A DNA stretch of 64,000 bases, from the NCBI RefSeq assembly GCF_900452385.1, contig NZ_UGOA01000001.1, positions 498,501 through 562,500 on the forward strand. The letters are read 5' to 3'. Below are positions 36,648-43,436 of this stretch, piece by piece. This stretch comes from Legionella donaldsonii. Its GTDB lineage: Bacteria; Pseudomonadota; Gammaproteobacteria; Legionellales; Legionellaceae. Numbering within the stretch: position 1 is the stretch's first letter; every line of letters starts with the position of its first letter. The position numbers and the translations under genes were made by a program. The notes under the pieces are model-generated. The model searched no databases. It was given only the letters and a program-made list of their open reading frames with translations, and was not told the origin of the DNA.

Positions 36648-36815
36648 TCATTCCTTCCTATTCTTTTTATGCTCATCGAAGAAACGTATAATATCATCTG
36701 GATCAAGTTTAAGGTCGGGAAACCGTTGTGTGCCTCCGGAAATATTCTTTAAATCCTCTTTTTTTACAGTTTCTTTATTTCTATTTTTTGAAGGTTGTTT
36801 TGAAGACTTTTTCAT
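36648..36815 (-). CDS. Small peptide with double-glycine leader (EDLKNISGG family)
   Basis: The 55-residue peptide has AGGA upstream of the ATG. The leader has KKSSKQPSKNRNK, then VKKEDLKNISGG, nearly identical in layout and sequence to the leader of the plus-strand peptide at 11327-11503. After GG the predicted mature part of about 27 residues (TQRFPDLKLDPDD, then a basic C terminus EHKKNRKE) is unrelated to the tail of its paralogue. There are no cysteines. Conserved leader plus variable core is the hallmark of processed, exported peptide families. No dedicated transporter or immunity gene is adjacent; the MacB-like ABC operon is 1.4 kb away. Confidence 0.78.
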   Translation of the reverse strand: MKKSSKQPSKNRNKETVKKEDLKNISGGTQRFPDLKLDPDDIIRFFDEHKKNRKE

Positions 36816-36923
36816 GATGTTGTCCTATAAAAAGAAAGGTATTTTTTAATCATAGTCTATATTCAACAAAGGCTGAGGCACTGGCCGCAATCGAGGTGCA
36901 CCTCTAGCAAGTTTTTGAGGCAT

Positions 36924-37529
36924 TCATCGTTTAAAATAATTCAAAACTCGGGAAGCGAATTTTATAACTTTAAATTCACGGGCTTTAAATACGGGGTCAA
37001 TAGGCGTTTGGAAGAGATGATTGGTGTAATTGGATAAGGTTTTTGCAGCGATAGCCAGTACAAGGTCAAGAATTTGTTTTTCCTGATACCCGGCATGAAT
37101 AAATTCTTCCACGCTTTTTGGCGAAGGGTTTCCGCGTGACCATAACATTTCGCGCGTAAACTCAATCAGTGTTTGCATTTTTTGATCAGGGACAGGGTTA
37201 TCATTTCGTATAGCATCGACTGTGTCCTGGGGAACTTTTGCCTGAAATTCGGCAGCAGTGGAATGGGCAGCGACACAATAATCACAGCCATTTTCATAAC
37301 TGATGACCAAAAAAATAATTTGTTGTTCAGCGGCTGAAAAACCTGAATGCCTGGTGAAATTATTATAAGCGTCCAAATAGGTTTGTAAAATTTCAGGGGC
37401 ATTGGCCATCGCCCTGAATAAATTGGGAATCATTTTTGCCTCAGTTTGAGAGCGCTCAAAAAGATCCTTAACCCAATCGGAAGAGGCTTTTTCAACGAGG
37501 GTTGCTTTCATGGTGTATTTTTCTGTCAT
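36924..37529 (-). CDS. Carboxymuconolactone decarboxylase/AhpD-family protein
   Basis: The 201-residue all-helical protein has the CMD-family core AAEQQIIFLVISYENGCDYCVAAHS. The CxxC pair with the following histidine (CDYCVAAHS) is the redox site of AhpD-like alkylhydroperoxidases, used to reduce peroxides or recycle a peroxiredoxin. The C-terminal half (LVLAIAAKTLSNYTNHLF) is typical of the peroxidase-related subgroup. I prefer the ATG at 37529, which has AGGGA at good spacing, over the one at 37535. It is divergent from the 37681 membrane gene, with a perfect palindrome between them. Confidence 0.87.
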   Translation of the reverse strand: MTEKYTMKATLVEKASSDWVKDLFERSQTEAKMIPNLFRAMANAPEILQTYLDAYNNFTRHSGFSAAEQQIIFLVISYENGCDYCVAAHSTAAEFQAKVPQDTVDAIRNDNPVPDQKMQTLIEFTREMLWSRGNPSPKSVEEFIHAGYQEKQILDLVLAIAAKTLSNYTNHLFQTPIDPVFKAREFKVIKFASRVLNYFKR

Positions 37530-37610
37530 ATCCATTCCCTTATTTAAGACACAAAAACCTGAAATTTATTAGCAAGGAAGGCAGACTACTCTATTATCAT
37601 GCCTGAAAGG

Positions 37611-37628
37611 GGTGATAATATTATCACC
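37611..37628. promoter_or_regulatory. Perfect 18-bp palindrome, candidate operator
   Basis: GGTGATAATATTATCACC is a perfect inverted repeat in the divergent region between the AhpD-like gene and the 37681 membrane gene, about 80 and 50 bp from the two starts. Its size and symmetry fit a dimeric repressor site rather than a terminator. No regulator gene is adjacent. Confidence 0.6.
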
Positions 37629-37680
37629 TCCCACACTCTCTATATTTAATGATAGCGTATCCTAACTGAGAGATAATGAC

Positions 37681-38325
37681 ATGGATGACAAAATTGTTCT
37701 AACCGGGTTGATTGGTTTAGTTGCGGCTGTTTTGGTTGGTACTGGAGAATTCTTACTTCACTTTACCAATCAGGGCTATGATTCCAAAATTCCTTATCAT
37801 TTTATGCTGGATATTTCTCGCAATCGCTTAACGGTCGGCCATTTTATTGCTGTATTAGCGGCGCCGTTGTATTTGGTTGGGTTTTGGCATCTTTATAAAA
37901 TGCTGGAGCCTGCGGGCGGTAATTTACCTTTAATTACGACCATGGTTATTGGTTATGGCTTTATAATGGGAATAATCTGGATAGGTTCACGGGCAATGAT
38001 TGGCTCTATTATTCAATCTAAAATTGGCCCATCCGATTTAGCTGCCCTCATTCAATCGTATCAACTCTATGATGAATCCTTACTGCAAATTATTCGTTTT
38101 ACCACCTTACTGGGGTCAGCAGGCTTTATTTACCTGGTCTTGAATGGCAATACCGCTTATCCGAACTGGATGTGGGTTTTTAATCCCATCTTCTTATTAG
38201 TATCGGTCTTTTTAATTTATTTGATTATACCTGCGGTTGGAAAGTACATCATGCCTATTGCTATGAACGTGACCTACACCATTTTTTTCGCACTTTCAAC
38301 CTACATTGCGTTTAGACTCAGATAA
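37681..38325 (+). CDS. Conserved integral membrane protein (possibly DUF6796 type)
   Basis: The 214-residue protein has about six hydrophobic helices: VLTGLIGLVAAVLVG, HFIAVLAAPLYLVGFWHLY, TTMVIGYGFIMGIIWIGSRA, IIRFTTLLGSAGFIYLV, WVFNPIFLLVSVFLIYLI and a final segment. It has a conserved-looking GTGEFLLHFTN near helix 1. This resembles uncharacterised DUF6796-like membrane proteins, but I am not certain of the assignment. It is divergent from the AhpD-like gene and shares a palindromic element, so the two may be co-regulated. Function unknown. Confidence 0.7.
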   Translation: MDDKIVLTGLIGLVAAVLVGTGEFLLHFTNQGYDSKIPYHFMLDISRNRLTVGHFIAVLAAPLYLVGFWHLYKMLEPAGGNLPLITTMVIGYGFIMGIIWIGSRAMIGSIIQSKIGPSDLAALIQSYQLYDESLLQIIRFTTLLGSAGFIYLVLNGNTAYPNWMWVFNPIFLLVSVFLIYLIIPAVGKYIMPIAMNVTYTIFFALSTYIAFRLR

Positions 38326-38333
38326 CAAAATCG

Positions 38334-38367
38334 AATGGATTCTGAACCAGATGATTCAGAATCCATT
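38334..38367. terminator. Perfect 13-bp hairpin between convergent genes
   Basis: AATGGATTCTGAA pairs exactly with TTCAGAATCCATT around CCAGATGA, directly between the stops of the membrane gene and the repeat-protein gene. It is likely a bidirectional transcription end. Confidence 0.65.
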
Positions 38368-38398
38368 GCATATAGAAGACAAAAGGATGTAAAAATTA

Positions 38399-40030
38399 TT
38401 ACATGGGAGACTCAGCCATCTCAAACTTAATCGTGCTGTTTATTGCAGGTGCTGAAATAATTTTTTCCTTGCCATTCATGTAATTTACCGTGAGCGACTC
38501 AACTTGTTGTTCGTTACCCAAACCAAAGAAAATTTGATTTCCCTGATAAGCGCATAAGCCTTGGGTAGGCACAAAAAACCGTGTTAACGTTTTGCCGTTT
38601 GTTAGTTTTAATTTTAAAACTGCCCCAAGTGCCTCTGGTGCATTAGGCATAATAACCTTGATATAATTATTATTTCCGCCCTGGTTAATAAATGCTTTCA
38701 AGGGACCCGCTAAATTGGTATAAACCAGATCAGCATAGCCGTTTCCACTGAAATCAGTACTCAATGGTGAAATGGCATAATAAGGATCTTCAGCGTTTGC
38801 CTGTTTTTCAATGGATGCATAGGTGTTATTGGGCAATTCCTTTAAAACGCGTCCGGGTAAGCGGAAAATCCAGTGTAGAGGAAACTGGACATAATTTTGG
38901 GCGATTACCAAATCTTGTTTGCCGTCGTTGGCGAAATCCTGAAAGAGAACGCCCCAGCCAAATTCGTAATCGGCAGTTTTAGTTTGTTTGGCCACGTCTT
39001 CAAATTGAAAATTGCCGCGATTCGCCAGAAAAATATTGTCCCTTAATAAGTACTGATTTTTGTTCAAATCGCCGCGTACAATGAAATTTGGAGGGGTTGA
39101 ACCGATATTCCACCAATAAAAAGGACCTATGTTACTAAAGAACAAATCGGGAAGCCCGTTGTTGTCATAATCGCCCACTGCAATACCCATGGGATAGGAG
39201 TAGACAGCCGAGGTGGGGTTGGGCATATTCTTAAAGGTTAAATTACCCATATTTTTATAAGTCCTGACTTGGCCGGTATCGTGTGCAACCACCAGGTCAA
39301 GTTCATTATCCCCATCTAAATCAACAAAGACGCCCTGAAACGTATTATGAATATAATCAAGTCCGGCTGCATCGGTTATATCGGTAAATGTATTGTCGCC
39401 ATTGTTTTTTAAAAGCAGGCTTTTAGCGCCATAGTTTTTCTTATTAAATATCGTTTGACCTTCTACATAAGCCGGTTTCAGGTACATTGCAATGTAAAGA
39501 TCAACCGTTCCTTTTTTCTGTAAATCGGCATGTGCAATAGAGATAGGAGCGAATCGTTCATCAATCGCGATATCAAGCTTCTTAACAGTAAAGACTCCTT
39601 GATTATTTTCATAAAAATAAATACCGCTGTCTCTGGCTACAAAGAGGTCGGGTAATTGATTCCCCGTTGCATCGACGGCGACGACGGCGTAGGTGGTATC
39701 ATTGGCTGGTTTGGTTAATCCGGCTTCGTTCGATACATCGATAAACTGGTTATTTCGATAAACAAACAATTTATCGGGCTGATTATAGCCGCCGCCTGCA
39801 AACAAATATTGTTCTCCCTTGCCAAGAAGATCGAAAATAGCTGCTCCCATAAATGGAAGGGAGTGATTCTTGTCATATTGATGAGTAAAACCCACATCCA
39901 CTTCCTTAAAGTGAGGAGTAGATTCGGTATAGGTTTGCTCCGGGTAGGGGTTGGTAGGCCAGGTAATTTTACGGAAAGTAATGGCGAGAACAAGAATGAT
40001 TAGGAGAGTGAAAATAATTTTCAAGATCAT
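38399..40030 (-). CDS. FG-GAP/VCBS-repeat protein with ASPIC/UnbV end
   Basis: The 543-residue protein has an N-terminal hydrophobic signal or anchor (IFTLLIILVLAITF) and then a beta-propeller of FG-GAP-like units with calcium-loop motifs such as DLDGDNELDLVVAHD, DYDNNGLPDLFFSN, DFANDGKQDLVIAQN and DFSGNGYADLVYTN. The C-terminal ~90 residues (TRFFVPTQGLCAYQGNQ, FFGLGNEQQVESLTVNY) match the ASPIC/UnbV domain of CRTAC1-like proteins. It should face the periplasm or cell exterior. Role unknown; possibly adhesion or calcium-dependent binding. Confidence 0.85.
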   Translation of the reverse strand: MILKIIFTLLIILVLAITFRKITWPTNPYPEQTYTESTPHFKEVDVGFTHQYDKNHSLPFMGAAIFDLLGKGEQYLFAGGGYNQPDKLFVYRNNQFIDVSNEAGLTKPANDTTYAVVAVDATGNQLPDLFVARDSGIYFYENNQGVFTVKKLDIAIDERFAPISIAHADLQKKGTVDLYIAMYLKPAYVEGQTIFNKKNYGAKSLLLKNNGDNTFTDITDAAGLDYIHNTFQGVFVDLDGDNELDLVVAHDTGQVRTYKNMGNLTFKNMPNPTSAVYSYPMGIAVGDYDNNGLPDLFFSNIGPFYWWNIGSTPPNFIVRGDLNKNQYLLRDNIFLANRGNFQFEDVAKQTKTADYEFGWGVLFQDFANDGKQDLVIAQNYVQFPLHWIFRLPGRVLKELPNNTYASIEKQANAEDPYYAISPLSTDFSGNGYADLVYTNLAGPLKAFINQGGNNNYIKVIMPNAPEALGAVLKLKLTNGKTLTRFFVPTQGLCAYQGNQIFFGLGNEQQVESLTVNYMNGKEKIISAPAINSTIKFEMAESPM

Positions 40031-40155
40031 TTCAAGATCCTTCTACTTAGATCTAACTATGTAAATCTTAGTATTTAATGGAAAAAAATCAAATCAATAA
40101 TCGTTGGCAATCTGGAGAATAACCCAGGGTAGTTTAGTTGTGGAAATGAATAGCT

Positions 40156-40189
40156 TGATTACGCTATGCTTCAGCAAGGCTTTGGGTGG
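40156..40189. repeat. Second copy related to the 35.5-kb stem-loop
   Basis: TGATTACGCTATGCTTCAGC and following AAGGCTTTGGGTGG match 35516-35548 at most positions, but the pairing right arm is lost. It is a decayed copy. Confidence 0.5.
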
Positions 40190-40205
40190 ACACGATGAAA
40201 ATTTT

Positions 40206-40249
40206 GGAGGAGGGCTTGAATTTTCCGCCCCGATTCAAGCTTTGTCCCC
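40206..40249. repeat. Dispersed GGGCTT stem-loop repeat, copy at 40.2 kb
   Basis: GGAGGAGGGCTTGAA (40206-40220) pairs imperfectly with TTCAAGCTTTGTCC (40234-40247); the loop TTTTCCGCCCCGA does not fit the usual loop consensus. It is 14 bp past the stop of the minus-strand CPBP gene. Confidence 0.6.
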
Positions 40250-40262
40250 CTGATTTGTTCGA

Positions 40263-41093
40263 TTAGGGATGGGGTACTTTCATCAAGAGGTTCTCGTTAT
40301 ACTCCCCATCAGAACTCTTATGCGTGCTACTCACTAATCCCTTCCAAACTACGATCAAAACGACTCCCCAGAAAACAATATTTAAAACCCCAGCTTCACC
40401 CGCCATATAAATGTAATAAGGGTTTTTCACATTGAATTGATAGGAACAGATTTGCCAAGTGGCATTAGAGGCCGAGTGGAATAGGACGCACGGCCATAGG
40501 CTTTGGCTTTTCCAGCGGATCCAGCCTATTGCAAAGGACATTAGTACTATTGTGACTGTAAACAGTAAGGTGTTTATCAATAAATTGCCTTCTTCGTAAT
40601 AGGTGCCAGGAAAGATAAAGATAAAATGCCAAACAGCCCAGGTGATTCCAGTAAGAAAGAGGCCAGGTCGTAAGCCAAATAAGTTGATGAGCTTTGGTTG
40701 TAAAAACCCTCTCCACCCTATCTCTTCAGTCATTGCCCAAAGCAGAGGCCACATGAACATGAATAAAAAGGTGTGATAAATGACAGTATATGCGGGTAGT
40801 TTTAAATCCAATGAGAAATACCCTAAACGAGTTGCCAGTAGATAACTGGTTACAATCGCGGCAGCGGGTAAACTAATAGCAATGAGGTACCATTGCACGT
40901 TACCCAAGTTAAAAAGACCTAGCTCTTTAAATCCCACCATTTTCTGTCTAGACAAGAGAATCAGGCCTAGTACTACTACGGCAGGGGCAGCTTGTGAAAG
41001 CGCATTCGCTAAAATAGAGTTTGAACTGGTTAATAAAAAAGTTAATACGAAGGTCGTTACCGTAAAAGCGCTTATAATTTTTAGTTGATTCAT
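40263..41093 (-). CDS. CPBP-family intramembrane metalloprotease (CAAX/Abi-like)
   Basis: The 276-residue protein has about eight hydrophobic helices. The catalytic motifs are visible: EE-x3-R in MTEEIGWRGFLQP, the H in ITWAVWHFIFIFPG, and the FHSASNATW segment with the second histidine region. These residues bind zinc in Rce1/CAAX-type and bacterial Abi proteases. Bacterial members process peptides or confer bacteriocin self-immunity, but here the role is open. It is worth noting beside the double-glycine peptide genes, though it is 3.4 kb from the nearest. Confidence 0.88.
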   Translation of the reverse strand: MNQLKIISAFTVTTFVLTFLLTSSNSILANALSQAAPAVVVLGLILLSRQKMVGFKELGLFNLGNVQWYLIAISLPAAAIVTSYLLATRLGYFSLDLKLPAYTVIYHTFLFMFMWPLLWAMTEEIGWRGFLQPKLINLFGLRPGLFLTGITWAVWHFIFIFPGTYYEEGNLLINTLLFTVTIVLMSFAIGWIRWKSQSLWPCVLFHSASNATWQICSYQFNVKNPYYIYMAGEAGVLNIVFWGVVLIVVWKGLVSSTHKSSDGEYNENLLMKVPHP

Positions 41094-41355
41094 GAATTCT
41101 CCGGACTCACATTCGATTAATTCAAGCTAAGAGAGCAAGGATTAACGCTCTGTAGTGATTCCTGAAAACAGTGGCTTTTTCCGGATAATCACCGCAAAGT
41201 AATAAGATTATTGAGCATTTTTGGGGTTTTTAAATGCACGTTATAAGTGCTGATAGAAGGAACGGCAATCAACTACCAGCTGACTACAATTAAACTGCGC
41301 TCATACTAGACGATTTCGCGTCTATTTTTCAATGGCTAGTTGGCAAGAAAACTCG

Positions 41356-42441
41356 TTATTTCCTCTGTGTTATCCCCATGCTTGCAGTTTGGGTGCGAAT
41401 TTCTTGCATCAGTAACCGACGTTCATACGATTGATTTTTAGCAAAAAAAGTATACAAAGAGGCATTATTTGCTTTATCGGCCGAGGTAGTTACTACAAAA
41501 TCATGCAAGAAACCAATATCGCGCTCACTCCTACACCATGCACCGACTGGCATATCGGGCACCAGTAAATTTAAACCATTCGCAATTAATATCTTCATGG
41601 TTTGCTCGGTATACTCTGTTTTCCTTAAAGAAAAAAGGGGGGGTAATCCTTTCCTATTGGGGCTATTAAGGTAGGGGCGCATTAGTTTATGTCCCAATAG
41701 CTCCGGAACGTGTAATTGTTTAGATGCAAGGACATGATGCATGATAGTGTCACCAAATGTATTGATGCAGGCAAGCGGTAAATGCTTGCCTTGTACGCTA
41801 TTGAGCAGAGCAATTAAAATATCAGGACTATTAATACAAGTTAAACTGGATTCGTTATATTTTTCTGGATCATAGGCAAATACGTCACATCCCTCACTAA
41901 TGAGGTAATTGAGTGTTGAATAATCGTAGTGTTTATCATAACTACTCTTGATAAGCCATTGATCTCCAATACGGTAGCCGTAGGGCGCTTGATAGACAAC
42001 TAATCGATGATTAATTTGTAATTTAAGTAATAGTGTTTCTATAGTCGGCGGTTCTTTGTTTGCGACAAAAAATAGAAGTGCCAGCAAAATATCAACGTGA
42101 GTTTTGAATGGATCAAATGACTCCGGTGTTGGAAACAAAATTTTTAAGGCAAGCCACTGTTTCTCAATTAATTGAGGTGAACTATTTGTATTAGTCGTTA
42201 GCAAGCAGGGCCCTAACAACCCTTTTTGTAAGAGCGTTTGACGGACTTCCGAACTATTGATTAAGGCGCTGATATCGCGATCATCGCGATACAAAAGAAA
42301 CTCATCAATTAACGCTCTACACCATACATCGCTTTCATGACGATTTTGGATAAGCTTGGCTATCTTATTAATTGGCTCCTTTTTGACTACCTCTTTTATT
42401 TTATTTTTGTCGTATGGTGTTAATTCATCTTTTCCAAACAT
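41356..42441 (-). CDS. Ankyrin-like-repeat candidate effector
   Basis: The 361-residue soluble protein has helical pairs resembling degenerate ankyrin repeats, such as INTFGDTIMHHVLASKQL, NSPNRKGLPPLFSLRKTE and the DYSTLNYLISEGCDVFAYD segment. The repeat signs are clear enough for an ankyrin-type fold but not for a count of units. The ATG at 42441 follows GGAATGATA and is favoured; a longer frame to 42513 would add 24 residues without a ribosome site. Ankyrin proteins are common Dot/Icm effectors; the host target is unknown. Confidence 0.65.
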   Translation of the reverse strand: MFGKDELTPYDKNKIKEVVKKEPINKIAKLIQNRHESDVWCRALIDEFLLYRDDRDISALINSSEVRQTLLQKGLLGPCLLTTNTNSSPQLIEKQWLALKILFPTPESFDPFKTHVDILLALLFFVANKEPPTIETLLLKLQINHRLVVYQAPYGYRIGDQWLIKSSYDKHYDYSTLNYLISEGCDVFAYDPEKYNESSLTCINSPDILIALLNSVQGKHLPLACINTFGDTIMHHVLASKQLHVPELLGHKLMRPYLNSPNRKGLPPLFSLRKTEYTEQTMKILIANGLNLLVPDMPVGAWCRSERDIGFLHDFVVTTSADKANNASLYTFFAKNQSYERRLLMQEIRTQTASMGITQRK

Positions 42442-42604
42442 TATCATTCCATGAATAAAACAGGCATTATAGAAAGTTGGCTGGTGAATAGAAACGGCAG
42501 GACTAACTCTCATGGATACAATAATGAAAACAGTAAATTGGTAGAGGGAGTAACAATGAGATTAACAGGCAAAGATGTCATGCATGCCAATACCACGCAA
42601 TAAC

Positions 42605-43327
42605 TCATCTTTTACCTACTGGCATTATATAAAGAGGGGTTTCTTCTTTAGGAAGTGCAAGTATTGCTCTAAAAGCGGGCTCATCCAAAGCCCCTATGAT
42701 AACGGTTCCAAGCCCTAGAGCGGTGACTTGTAAGCACACGTTTTGTGCCGCATGTCCAATTTCCATATGCACATATTGCTTGCCGCGATTGCCATATTTC
42801 TTTGTAGTTCTGGCATACACAGCAGTCATTACTAGATTAACTGGTGCAAATTTTATCGCATTTTGCTGCAGAGCGGCTGCTGTTAACGCGGTTCGCTTAT
42901 CGCCTTTGACCATGAGTTGTAGCGCATGTTCTGCTGGTAAATAATGATAGACCCCCGTCGGTAAACCACGAACGTTGCCACTAACCAAGTAAATTTCCAA
43001 GGGGTACAATGCACCTGCGGAAGGTGCTGTACGAAATCCCTCTGGCGAAGTGATACCTTGTGCCGCCCAGAGTAATTGTGATACTTGCTGCAACGTTATA
43101 GCATCCTCTTTATATTGTCTTATCGACCGGCGCTGTTTGAGTGCTTGTTCAAGGGAGGTGGTACTGTCATAAAGGGGGGCGGGCAATTTTATTTTGGTCT
43201 CAGCGGTCACTCGTGAGGAAGGACTTGGTTTATTAATCTCTGGTATAAACAGACTTAAAATCATCATTCCCGCAATGACAAAGAATAGTATCCAAAGCTT
43301 TTTCCTTGAACTATTAGTCCAGTGCAT
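42605..43327 (-). CDS. SagB-type nitroreductase-fold dehydrogenase, membrane-anchored
   Basis: The 240-residue protein has an N-terminal transmembrane anchor (about 12-29) followed by a nitroreductase-fold domain of the SagB/ThcOx type. Visible motifs are LKQRRSIRQYKEDAITLQQVSQLLWAAQGI, RTAPSAGALYPLEIY, GVYHYLP and GHAAQNVCLQVTALGLGTV. In thiazole/oxazole peptide pathways SagB oxidises azolines using FMN, but stand-alone homologues are common. No YcaO cyclodehydratase is nearby, so a peptide-modifying role is unproven. Flavin binding is likely; the substrate is unknown. Confidence 0.85.
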   Translation of the reverse strand: MHWTNSSRKKLWILFFVIAGMMILSLFIPEINKPSPSSRVTAETKIKLPAPLYDSTTSLEQALKQRRSIRQYKEDAITLQQVSQLLWAAQGITSPEGFRTAPSAGALYPLEIYLVSGNVRGLPTGVYHYLPAEHALQLMVKGDKRTALTAAALQQNAIKFAPVNLVMTAVYARTTKKYGNRGKQYVHMEIGHAAQNVCLQVTALGLGTVIIGALDEPAFRAILALPKEETPLYIMPVGKR

Positions 43328-43436
43328 ATCTATTTCCCTTAGATGATGTTGTCAGCAAAATCTGAAATATTATTGCCTTGACTTATTTTTGACAGACGAC
43401 TGACCAATTAACCGCCTGTAAAACACGCCCTCGTGT

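Noticed and set aside
36559..36849. A 96-codon plus-strand frame
   Set aside because: It is antisense to the double-glycine peptide gene and is composed of low-complexity Phe/Ser codons from the A-rich opposite strand.
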